Positions 1-6,786 of a DNA stretch of 15,305 nt are shown in pieces; the stretch's first letter is position 1, and the number at the start of each line of letters is the position of its first letter. The notes beneath the pieces are model-generated. The model did not search any database. It saw only the letters and a program-made list of their open reading frames with translations, and was not told the origin of the DNA. The translations under genes were made by a program, and so were the position numbers. The stretch covers positions 1-15,305 of the forward strand of contig JASLOY010000025.1 in assembly GCA_030745255.1 (NCBI GenBank), written 5' to 3'. This DNA comes from Vicinamibacterales bacterium (GTDB lineage Bacteria; Acidobacteriota; Vicinamibacteria; Vicinamibacterales; UBA8438).

Positions 1-2358
1 CCAGTAGGTCTCCTTGACGATCAACGGGAACCCGTCGAGGGCGGCCCCCGTGAGGGCGTCGGCCACGAAGATCAGTGCGCCGCCCTCGTCGCGTCGGATC
101 AGCAGGGTGACGTCGGAGACGACCACCAGGAACGCGGTGTCCACGCCGCCCCCCGTGGCCTCCACCACGTACGCGCCGGGCTCGGGCAACGGCAGGGGGG
201 AGCTGGCCTGGAGCCAGGTGTGATCCCCGGGATCGTTCAGATCGACAGACCAGTCGCCGATCCGCTCCAGGTAGTGCTTGCGCACGCCGTCGATGCCGCC
301 GAAGTTGCGCTGGAAGTCGGAGCGTCTGAGGAAGCCGACTTCCGGGTTGAAGTGTTCGTCGACGACCAGCCGCTCGACCTGCAGGCCGTACCGATCGCCG
401 CGGTAGTCGAACTGCGCGCGGTAGCTCCGGTCGTTCCCGTCGAGCCCCGGCGTCTGGGTGCGGGCGAGATACGTGTTCAGGTTGACGTTGTCGTAGAACC
501 GGAACGTCCCGTCCACACCGTACGTCTGGTTCGCCCCGTCACCTGCGAGCGCCACCGAGCGGTGGGTGAGCAGGGCCCCGATGCTGCTGCGGCGGAGCAT
601 GTCGCGCTTGACCCGGACGACGGCGAAGTTCGTCGAGTGCGCTCCCGAGACCGGCTCATCGCCGGTCTGGATGTCGAGCACCCCGACGCTGAACGCGCCC
701 ACCTTGCCGGTCAGGCGTCCACCCGCCTCGATCGGGACCGGCCGGCCCGCCGCGAGGCCGATCCGCCGGCTGAAGAACATGATGGGGGTGTTTCTCGCCG
801 CGCCTCCCCCACCGCCTCCGAAACCCCGGCCGCCTCCGAAATCGAAAATCCCCTGCCCTTCGAGAAAGAACTCCCGCTTCTCGGGAAAGAAGAGGCTGAA
901 CCGGGTCAGATTGACCTGCTGCTCGTCGACCTCGACCTGCGCGAAGTCTGTGTTGTAAGTGACGTCCGCCGTCAGCCCCTCGGTAACGCCGTACTTCACG
1001 TCGAAGCCGACGTCGCCGTCGAGCTCGTTCGCCGTGGGCAGGCTCGCGAGCCGGTCGGTCGCCAGACCCGAGATCGCGTAGGGCTTGATCTCGACGTTTC
1101 CGGTGCCGGATGGCGCCTCGATGCCAACGACGGTGCCGGCAGCCGAGAGCTGCATGATACCGCCCAGGCTCAACGCCGCTGGCACGGTTGTGAGATACGA
1201 CGTCTCGTTCTTCCAGCGCACGATGCGCCGCATATTGACCCCCCAGGTCTGCGCGGCGCCCGGGCGAAAGCGGACCGACTTGAACGGGATGGCGATCTCG
1301 ATCGTCCACCCTCGATCGAACCGTCCCGTCCTGACGTCCCAGACGCCGTTCCAGTCCCGGTTCATGTTCCGCTCGTCGGTGATGTGCCCGTCGAACATGC
1401 CACCCAGCGGGTTGACGTGAAACAGGTAGCCATTGCGGCGGTCGTAGTAGGTGTCGAGAACCACCGCGAAATTCTCGTTCTGATAGATCCCCTGATTGTC
1501 TCGTCGCATCTCGTTCGCGATCATCCGATCCGGCTGCGAGTCCCAGCACCTGGCGGCGATGTAGATCGTGCTGTCGTCGTAGAAGATCCAGGCCTCCGTC
1601 GCCTCGGTCGCCGGCGCGCCCTCGTCCGGCTCCTGCTGAATGAACCCGCTGACCGAGCCGATGGTCTCGTACACGGGTTCGTCGAGCCGACCGTCGACCA
1701 CGAACGCGTCCGTCAGGCGTGTCGCACGCATCGTGACCCGGCCACGCGCGTCTCGCGCCACCATGGCAGGAAATGCTGGGAGTGGCGGGCCGTCGACGAA
1801 GGGGCCCGGGGCAACGGCAAAGCCCGCGGTCCCGGTCGACGCGGCGGTCTGGCCGGACTGGGGCCGGCTGGGAGGCGCGGCTGGAGCCAGGATGGAGGCA
1901 CCGGACGAATCGGTGATCGTGGCGGCTCCGGCAAGCTGCGCAGCCAGCTCGTCCTGGAGCGCAAACAGGTCGCTCAGCTTGCCGTCGACGAGAGCCGAAC
2001 GGACGACGCGACCCGACTCGACTTGCGTCAGCATGGCCGTGATGCGGATCCGGTTGCCGATCCGCTCATAGGAGCCCTCGACGATTCGGGAGGCGCCGCG
2101 GTGCTCGGCGGCCAGGACGGAGGGTACGCGCACCCCGTGTCCGAGCACCGTGGCCAGGGTCTCGCCAATGCCTGCCCCCATCCAGTCGTCTTCGGGATCA
2201 CCGCCGACGTTGGTGAACGTGACAACGGCAAGGGAAGACGGCGGGTCGAATCCGGTGCCCGATTGACCGGTGCCAGAGGCGTTGGGGGCGGAGACCACCA
2301 GCAACACCAGAACGGCGCCCGCGATGAGGCGGTCGACGTAGACAGGAACGCAAGTCAC
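1..2358 (-). CDS. FlgO/TolB-like + CBM9-like + DUF5916 barrel protein fused to alpha-2-macroglobulin-like segment (partial, C-terminus off the window)
   Basis: An uninterrupted reading frame of 786 codons runs from a GTG at 2358 to base 1. No ATG or GTG lies between this GTG and the upstream in-frame stop at 2437-2439. Residues about 11-28 form a hydrophobic export signal. Residues 42-145 (LAVVTFTNVGGDPEDDW, then VEGSYERIGNRIRITA and LFALQDELAAQLA) resemble FlgO/TolB-N-type domains. Residues 219-400 (VVDGRLDEPVYE, GYLFHVNPLGG, WTIEIAIPFKSVRF) form a CBM9-like sandwich. Residues 405-688 match the DUF5916 barrel (FFPEKREFFLEGQGIFDFGG, NPEVGFLRRSDFQRNF). From about 692 the sequence changes to an alpha-2-macroglobulin MG-like segment (PLPEPGAYVVEA, FLVVVSDVTLLIRR). 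In DUF5916 proteins the barrel would normally continue at that point. No clear Shine-Dalgarno precedes the GTG, so the start is moderately sure. The family calls for the middle part are firm; the function is unknown, probably an outer-membrane or surface protein. Confidence 0.85.
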   Translation of the reverse strand, partial: MTCVPVYVDRLIAGAVLVLLVVSAPNASGTGQSGTGFDPPSSLAVVTFTNVGGDPEDDWMGAGIGETLATVLGHGVRVPSVLAAEHRGASRIVEGSYERIGNRIRITAMLTQVESGRVVRSALVDGKLSDLFALQDELAAQLAGAATITDSSGASILAPAAPPSRPQSGQTAASTGTAGFAVAPGPFVDGPPLPAFPAMVARDARGRVTMRATRLTDAFVVDGRLDEPVYETIGSVSGFIQQEPDEGAPATEATEAWIFYDDSTIYIAARCWDSQPDRMIANEMRRDNQGIYQNENFAVVLDTYYDRRNGYLFHVNPLGGMFDGHITDERNMNRDWNGVWDVRTGRFDRGWTIEIAIPFKSVRFRPGAAQTWGVNMRRIVRWKNETSYLTTVPAALSLGGIMQLSAAGTVVGIEAPSGTGNVEIKPYAISGLATDRLASLPTANELDGDVGFDVKYGVTEGLTADVTYNTDFAQVEVDEQQVNLTRFSLFFPEKREFFLEGQGIFDFGGGRGFGGGGGGAARNTPIMFFSRRIGLAAGRPVPIEAGGRLTGKVGAFSVGVLDIQTGDEPVSGAHSTNFAVVRVKRDMLRRSSIGALLTHRSVALAGDGANQTYGVDGTFRFYDNVNLNTYLARTQTPGLDGNDRSYRAQFDYRGDRYGLQVERLVVDEHFNPEVGFLRRSDFQRNFGGIDGVRKHYLERIGDWSVDLNDPGDHTWLQASSPLPLPEPGAYVVEATGGGVDTAFLVVVSDVTLLIRRDEGGALIFVADALTGAALDGFPLIVKETYW

Positions 2359-2373
2359 ATTGGATCTGCTGTG

Positions 2374-2395
2374 TCGGAGGCGTGCGACCCTCCGA
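2374..2395. promoter_or_regulatory. perfect 7-bp inverted repeat in the leader of the fusion gene
   Basis: TCGGAGG at 2374-2380 and CCTCCGA at 2389-2395 are perfect inverted arms with an 8-base spacer. The element lies 15 bases upstream of the GTG at 2358. It could be a leader hairpin, which would also hide the only purine-rich stretch near the start, or an operator. Only the symmetry is seen; the role is inferred. Confidence 0.35.
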
Positions 2396-2461
2396 AGCAG
2401 GGGCGGGTCAGGGCTGGCCGGACGGTCGCAGGTAGCTTAGAGCCGGAGCCGTGGCTTCCGT

Positions 2462-2475
2462 ATGACGGCCGTCAT
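2462..2475. promoter_or_regulatory. perfect 14-bp palindrome ATGACGGCCGTCAT, candidate operator
   Basis: ATGACGGCCGTCAT is fully self-complementary and has no loop, which is typical of a dimer-binding operator rather than a terminator. It lies about 104 bases upstream of the GTG at 2358, between the thioredoxin-like gene and the fusion gene, where a promoter for the latter would be expected. No convincing -35/-10 pair was found next to it. Confidence 0.35.
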
Positions 2476-2519
2476 GCGTCCCAATCGCACATTGCGGATC
2501 TCGACGATTCAGGGCCTGA

Positions 2520-2966
2520 CTAGAGACCGTCGAGAAAATCGACAAAGGCGGCCCAGCTGTCCTGGTCGTACCCAAGGTGCTGATAGACGATGGCGCCACG
2601 CGCATCGAGCACGAAGGTGGCGGGCATGGCCTGAGGCTCGAAGCGCTCGGCGATCACGTGGTCGGCGTCCCAGATGACAGGCAGCGTCAGGGCGAGCTTA
2701 CTCACGAGCTGGTCACGGCCGTCCACACGGTCGTCGACACTGATGACGAGAAACCCGACGTCCGGGTGTCGCGCGGCCAGTGCCTCCAGACGCGGCAGCG
2801 AGCTCCAACACGGCACGCACCAGGCCGCGGCGAAGTCGACGACTGTGACCCGCCCGGGCTGGGCCAGGTCGTGACTGACCCCATGCTGGTCGGTCTGCGC
2901 GACGGCTGTCGCCGACCACGCGGCGACGATTACGAGGGCGACCCCCACGGCGACGCGCTTCTGCAT
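2520..2966 (-). CDS. secreted thioredoxin-fold protein (TlpA/ResA-like)
   Basis: This 148-residue protein has an N-terminal signal peptide (residues 1-23, ending ATAVAQ) and a thioredoxin fold. The redox motif WCVPCW has its cysteines at residues 50 and 53, and the cis-proline loop MPATFVLD is at 114-121. It should act in the periplasm as a thiol-disulfide reductase or oxidase, like TlpA/ResA proteins. It is short for that group because little precedes the first strand. The ATG at 2966 was chosen because it overlaps the upstream DUF3570 stop as TGATG, has a GGGGG stretch at suitable spacing, and starts directly on a signal peptide. An ATG at 2978 would add four residues. It is the last gene of the ApbE-DUF4266-DUF3570 unit, so its partner may be the cysteine-bearing tail of the DUF4266 lipoprotein; that pairing is inference. 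No convincing terminator was seen downstream. Confidence 0.9.
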   Translation of the reverse strand: MQKRVAVGVALVIVAAWSATAVAQTDQHGVSHDLAQPGRVTVVDFAAAWCVPCWSSLPRLEALAARHPDVGFLVISVDDRVDGRDQLVSKLALTLPVIWDADHVIAERFEPQAMPATFVLDARGAIVYQHLGYDQDSWAAFVDFLDGL

Positions 2967-4165
2967 CAGAACCCCCATCCCAACCCAACCGACGAGGCGA
3001 TGGTGCGGAGTCCATCGCTGCGTTCATAGACCGTCAGACGCGTCTCTACGCTGCGGAACGGCAGCCACCCCAGGGTGGTGTTGCCCGCACCGATCCACTT
3101 CCAGCCGCCCCCGTAGCGCCAGCTGTCGAAACGGCCGAGGTCTCCGTCGGCGGTGAAGAACTCGGTGTCGACCCTCTGTGTCCCGGGCAGACCGAAGTAG
3201 CGGCTCGCCGACTGACGATGAAAGCGCAGAATCGGAAACACCCACATCTCGTTCGAGGCCGGCAGCCGCAGGTGCGTCTCGCTCTCGATGCTGTGCGCCG
3301 TAATGCCGAACGTATCGTTGTAGAACCGATATCCGCCCCGTTGCACCAGCCAGTCCGTCAGGGCGGAATTGCCCCGCACACCGATCGCGCGCCGGTCGCG
3401 GGTGTCTGGCAGACGCTCGGCCACGCGATGGTCGACGGGCAGATCTGGCGACGGCGCGACGATTACCTCGTGAAACGGCGTCGAGAGAAACCCGCGCTGC
3501 GCGGTCCAGGCGACGTCGATGGTCGCTACCGTTCGACGCCCCAGCAGTTGTGTGACGCTCAAAGCCAGGTCGGCAGTATGTCGTCGTTCAGAGCCCCGGT
3601 CGATGCCGTCGATGTCGTAGAGCGACACCTGGTCGGCATAGTAGCGACCGCTGGTCGCGAGTGTCGTGTTGTCGCGATTGAAGTCCCGCGTCCACCGCAG
3701 TCCGGTCATCACCGAGCTGTAGTCGTACTCGTGCGAGAACCCGCCGCTGACGCCGATAGTCTGGGTCCCGACCTCGCGCGCGACCTCGAGGGTCGTGAAC
3801 GCTCGCTGGTCAACACGTGAGGCGCTGCTGATGTCGTCGTCGATGTTGTCGGTAGAGGCGGAGGTAATCTGATCGAGCCCGATCGAGGTGTTCAGCGCCC
3901 AGCGGTCGTTGATGGCCCACTGCGCCACCACGACCGGAGACAGCACCTGGAGCGCCTCTGTCCCAAGCCCCCCCGTAACCGGCGAATGGTCGCCGTCCTG
4001 GTCGTAGTAGTTGAACAGAAACTCGCCGTCGACTCCGGCGGCTTCGGGAACCGATGCCGGCGGGGGCGCCTGATCAGGCGGCAGAGTGGGGTCGGGCGCG
4101 TCCCCGCCACCCGGTCGAAACACCAGCCATGCCGCCACGACCGCCGAGACCAGCGTCAGGAGCAC
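2966..4165 (-). CDS. DUF3570 family outer-membrane-type protein
   Basis: The 399-residue product matches DUF3570. After a hydrophobic N-terminal segment (LLTLVSAVVAAWLVF) and a proline-rich linker come FLFNYYDQDGDH, WALNTSIGLDQITSAS, DDDISSASRVDQR, GGFSHEYDYSS and long amphipathic beta strands ending in VGLGWGF. The strand pattern and the terminal aromatic residue suggest an outer-membrane beta-barrel. The GTG at 4165 was chosen because GGAGG lies six bases upstream (4172-4176). It overlaps the DUF4266 gene by 10 bases. A GTG at 4171 or a longer start at 4300 is possible, but the extra 45 residues of the longer form look like DUF4266 read out of frame. The biochemical role of the family is not established. 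Its place between a flavin transferase operon head and a thioredoxin-like tail suggests an envelope redox or metal role. Confidence 0.88.
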   Translation of the reverse strand: MLLTLVSAVVAAWLVFRPGGGDAPDPTLPPDQAPPPASVPEAAGVDGEFLFNYYDQDGDHSPVTGGLGTEALQVLSPVVVAQWAINDRWALNTSIGLDQITSASTDNIDDDISSASRVDQRAFTTLEVAREVGTQTIGVSGGFSHEYDYSSVMTGLRWTRDFNRDNTTLATSGRYYADQVSLYDIDGIDRGSERRHTADLALSVTQLLGRRTVATIDVAWTAQRGFLSTPFHEVIVAPSPDLPVDHRVAERLPDTRDRRAIGVRGNSALTDWLVQRGGYRFYNDTFGITAHSIESETHLRLPASNEMWVFPILRFHRQSASRYFGLPGTQRVDTEFFTADGDLGRFDSWRYGGGWKWIGAGNTTLGWLPFRSVETRLTVYERSDGLRTIASSVGLGWGF

Positions 4166-4371
4166 CCGCACCCTCCGCCGGACTTGCCCCCGTTGGCGCC
4201 CACGGCCCCCTCGCGATAGACATCGATGCTGCGCTCGATCAGCTTGGCGGCGGGGTCCTCGACCTGCATCGGCGCAAGCGCATGGGTGCCTCGCTCCCAC
4301 GACTGCACCGTGGCGCAGCCGGAGCCGGCGACGCCGACCAGCAGGACGACCGCTATCATGTATGGCCTCAC
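4156..4371 (-). CDS. DUF4266 small lipoprotein with Gly-rich CxC tail
   Basis: This 71-residue protein starts at a GTG that overlaps the apbE stop as GTGA. A strong AGGAGG sits seven bases upstream (4379-4384). It has a short hydrophobic leader ending in GSGC; Cys19 is the likely lipidated residue, although the lipobox is not canonical at -3. The family signature SWERGTHALAPM follows at residues 24-35. The protein ends in a glycine-rich GGKSGGGCGCS tail with cysteines at 68 and 70. This fits DUF4266, whose members are tiny envelope lipoproteins usually beside DUF3570. The exposed CxC pair could bind metal or serve as a dithiol partner for the thioredoxin-like protein two genes downstream; both ideas are inference. 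The gene overlaps its downstream neighbour by 10 bases. Confidence 0.9.
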   Translation of the reverse strand: MRPYMIAVVLLVGVAGSGCATVQSWERGTHALAPMQVEDPAAKLIERSIDVYREGAVGANGGKSGGGCGCS

Positions 4372-5390
4372 GGCGACACCTCCTCTTCCGCGAATAGAGT
4401 CGTTAGGTTGCGCGACATGTGAAGCTGTCCCGCGGCGTCGACCAGAAACCCCTCGACCCCACGGAGTTGATCGATCAGCGCGAGTCCGTCGGCCGGGCCC
4501 AGGACGAAGACGGCGGTCGCGAGGGCGTCGGCCAGCTCGGCGTCCGGGCAGATGACGGTGACGCTACGCGAGTGACCGACCGGATAGCCGGTCCGCGGAT
4601 CGAGGATGTGAGCGTAACGCCGACCGTCGAGCAGGAAGAACTGCTCGTAGTCGCCCGAGGTCACGATCGCGAAATCCGCCAATTGGATGTGCGCAAAGGT
4701 GCGATCCGGCCGTCGCGGGTCGGCCACCCCGACGACCCGTGGCGTCCCGTCCTCTCGGCGGCCGAAGGCGAGCAGATCACCCCCAGCATTGACCACACCG
4801 CTCGTGATGCCGTTGGCCTTGAGCACCGCGACGGCGCGGTTGGCCGCATACCCCTTACCGATCGCGCCGAAGCCGATGCGCGCCTCCGGGTGTGCCAGGT
4901 AGACGGAGCTGTCCGCTTCGTTCAAGACGACGTGGGTCGTGCCGACGGCGCGCATGGCCGCCGCGAGACGATCGGGATCTGGTAGCACCGGCACCGGATT
5001 CTTGAAGTCCCATAAGCGCCCGACAGAGGCGAAGGTGATGTCGAACGCCCCTCGCGTCAGGTCAGTCACCTTGAGCGACCGGCGAATCAGGGCGAACAGC
5101 TCGCGGGACACCGTCACGCGGTGCACCCCGGCAGCGCGATTGATGTCGGCGGTCTCCGACGACTCGCGCCAGCTGGAGATCAGTGACTCGACCCGATCGA
5201 TCTCTCGATACGCGTGCTCGATGGCGGCTCGCGCGCGTCCCGCGTCCGCGTGCACGGCGGTAACCTCGAAGCGCGCGCCCATCTTCAACCTGGCGTCGCG
5301 CACCGTCTCGGCCGAGGCGAACCCCGCCACGACACCGAGGATCAGGGTGCAGCCAATCAGGATCAGACGAGCCCGCGGGACAGTAGCCAT
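4368..5390 (-). CDS. apbE: FAD:protein FMN transferase (ApbE family)
   Basis: ApbE proteins transfer FMN from FAD to a threonine or serine of exported flavoproteins, with magnesium as cofactor. The 340-residue product begins with a signal peptide (residues about 8-29, ending GFASAE). It then shows the family blocks in order: GAFDITFASVGRLWDF, GFGAIGKGYAANRAV, GVVNAGGDLLAFG, IVTSGDYEQFF, RRYAHILDPRTGYPV and LADALATAVFVLG. It is therefore predicted to be an active periplasmic enzyme. The ATG at 5390 was chosen because it places the signal peptide at the very start; ATG 5420 is a possible alternative. Longer starts add residues without family similarity. It heads a four-gene coupled unit. No protein in the window shows an FMN_bind domain or a clear flavinylation motif, so its substrate is not identified here. 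Confidence 0.95.
   Translation of the reverse strand: MATVPRARLILIGCTLILGVVAGFASAETVRDARLKMGARFEVTAVHADAGRARAAIEHAYREIDRVESLISSWRESSETADINRAAGVHRVTVSRELFALIRRSLKVTDLTRGAFDITFASVGRLWDFKNPVPVLPDPDRLAAAMRAVGTTHVVLNEADSSVYLAHPEARIGFGAIGKGYAANRAVAVLKANGITSGVVNAGGDLLAFGRREDGTPRVVGVADPRRPDRTFAHIQLADFAIVTSGDYEQFFLLDGRRYAHILDPRTGYPVGHSRSVTVICPDAELADALATAVFVLGPADGLALIDQLRGVEGFLVDAAGQLHMSRNLTTLFAEEEVSP
4379..4384 (-). promoter_or_regulatory. ribosome binding site of the DUF4266 gene
   Basis: A perfect AGGAGG (minus strand) lies inside the end of apbE, seven bases before the GTG at 4371. It decides the start of the small gene and supports coupled translation. Confidence 0.75.
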
Positions 5391-5789
5391 CAATGGGCCA
5401 ACGCTCAGAACTCCCGGCATGGGAGCAAGGTCCCCCCTCTCAAACCAGCAACGTACGTGCCATTTGGGGCCTGAGCCTTGGGAGCCTGGGCGACGCATCG
5501 TCACGCCTTGTTAGCCGGGCCCATCGCCGGTTCCGCTGCGATACGGGACTTTCTTCACGGACTGGCAGGCGATCTACGCGCAGCAGCCCGAGAGAGAAGA
5601 TGAGGATCTAGCAGCCCGTGGTGAAAATCCCGCTGCAATCGACCCGTGCTGACTCGCGTCGACGGGGGATGGCTTGAGACCGTCTACGCGGCTACACTCG
5701 GTGCGGTGGGACATGTCGTCACGGAGTTGGTCGACGCAACGGGCTGAGCGACCTGCCTCGGGCCGCGAAGAAGAGGGGATCCATCGCTC
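5391..5789. other. divergent intergenic region between apbE and the nitrilase pseudogene
   Basis: No coding sequence was recognised in these 399 bases. The region must carry the promoter of the minus-strand ApbE unit, but no clear -35/-10 pair could be picked. It holds a small stem (CTCCC/GGGAG, 5411-5425), the imperfect 25-base inverted repeat at 5544-5632, a 9-base direct repeat AGCAGCCCG (5582-5590 and 5610-5618), and a TACACT box (5693-5698) without a matching -35. A GAGGGG at 5773-5778 lies 11 bases before the nitrilase ATG and is its likely ribosome site. Confidence 0.6.
5544..5632. repeat. imperfect 25-bp inverted repeat resembling insertion-sequence ends
   Basis: Arm 5544-5568 and arm 5608-5632 pair as inverted repeats with 19 of 25 positions matching, separated by 39 bases. 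The right arm contains CTAGCAGCCCGTGGTGAAAA, which resembles the TAGCAG-GAAAA style of terminal repeats of some insertion sequences; this is recalled, not searched. No transposase lies between the arms, so this could be a relic of an element, a very small non-autonomous element, or a long hairpin. Confidence 0.45.
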
Positions 5790-6733
5790 ATGAACGAAGC
5801 CAAGACCGTTCGCGTCGCTGTGGTGCAAGCGAGCGCGACACCGTTCGATCGAGACGCCGACGTCGACAAGGTCTGTGCGATGACCGCGGACGCAGCCGTG
5901 AAGGGTGCGAAGCTGGTGCTCATGCCGGAAGCATTCGTTGGCGGCTATCCGTGGGGTCTGGCCTTCTGAACCGCCGTTGGTGGTCGCTCAGAGGCCGGAC
6001 GCCGTGTCTGGGAACGGTACTGGTCCAACGCGATCGAAGTGCCCGGACCGGAAGTCGAACGCATGGGCGTTGCAGCCGAGCAGGCCGAGGTTCATCTCTG
6101 CGTTGGCGTGGTGGAACGAGACAGCACGTACAGCGGGGTACGCTCTTCTGCACGCTCCTGTACATCGGCCCAGATGGATCTCTACTCGGCAAGCACCGCA
6201 AGATGAAACCGACCGCGGCGGAACGGCTCATCTGGGGTGAAGGCGACGGCAGCACACTTACCACGGTCGAGACCGTGCACGGGACCGTCGGCGGTCTGAT
6301 CTGCTGGGAGAACTACATGCCTTTGGCGCGCATGGCGATGTACGGCAAGGGCGTCGACATTTACCTGGCGCCCACCGCGGATGCGCGCGAGCGATGGCAG
6401 TCGACGCTCCAGCACATCGCGCTCGAGGGTCGGTGCTTCGTCCTCGGCTGCAACCAATATGTGCGCCGGGACATGTACCCCGAAGATCTCGAGACACGCG
6501 AGGAGCTCGAGGCCTGGCCAGAGGTGCTCAGTCGGGGCGGGTCCGCGATTCATGGCCCGTTGGGTGACGTGCTCGCGGGTCCGCTGTGGGAAGAGGAGGG
6601 AATTCTGGTCGCCAACCTGGACCTGACCGCGATCGCGCGCAGCAAATTTGACTTCGACGTCACCGGCCACTATGCGCGTCCGGACGTGTTCAAGCTGGAG
6701 GTCGATGAGTCCCCGCACCCGCCCGTGCAGTGA
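5790..6733 (+). pseudogene. nitrilase (carbon-nitrogen hydrolase) pseudogene, one nonsense codon and one frameshift
   Basis: Nitrilases hydrolyse nitriles to acids with a Glu-Lys-Cys triad in the cytoplasm. Frame one gives MNEAKTVRVAVVQASATPF to VLMPEAFVGGYPWGLAF, then TGA at 5967-5969 where the family has glycine (GGA to TGA fits). The same frame continues with TAVGGRSEAGRR, VWERYWSNAIEVPGPE and VGVVERDSTYSG to about 6137. Family sequence then resumes one frame over, with TLFCTLLYIGPDGSLLGKHR, LIWGEGDGST, GLICWENYMPLARM and LGCNQYV to the stop at 6731-6733. This fits loss of one G from the G-run at 6135-6138. The triad codons (Glu in MPEAF, Lys in GKHRKMKP, Cys in ICWEN) all survive. A repaired protein would be about 314 residues, a normal length. 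The fragment starting at the internal ATG 6204 lacks the Glu and Lys regions and should not be active. Otherwise the sequence is uneroded, so inactivation is recent or partly a sequencing error. Confidence 0.88.
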
Positions 6734-6786
6734 CATGAGCGTGGGCGTCGCGAGGTCTGGAGCACCGGCCCCCTAGCTTTGCAACG

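Noticed and set aside
30..60. DALTGAA in the alpha-2-macroglobulin-like tail as a flavinylation site for ApbE
   Set aside because: It only loosely resembles the flavinylation motif and lies in a typical MG-domain strand turn; no FMN_bind domain surrounds it.
2509..2519. TCAGGGCCTGA palindrome after the thioredoxin-like gene as a terminator
   Set aside because: It has no loop and no T-run; it is too short to stop transcription.
220..2523. 767-codon open frame on the plus strand
   Set aside because: It lies antisense to the fusion gene; its translation is rich in Arg, Val, Asp and Ala without any domain, as expected for the complement of a GC-rich gene.
5674..5698. TTGAGA and TACACT as a nitrilase promoter
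   Set aside because: The spacer is only 13 bases, too short for a standard promoter.
5967..5969. TGA in the nitrilase frame read as selenocysteine
   Set aside because: The family has glycine at this place, no selenocysteine element was seen, and a second lesion follows downstream.
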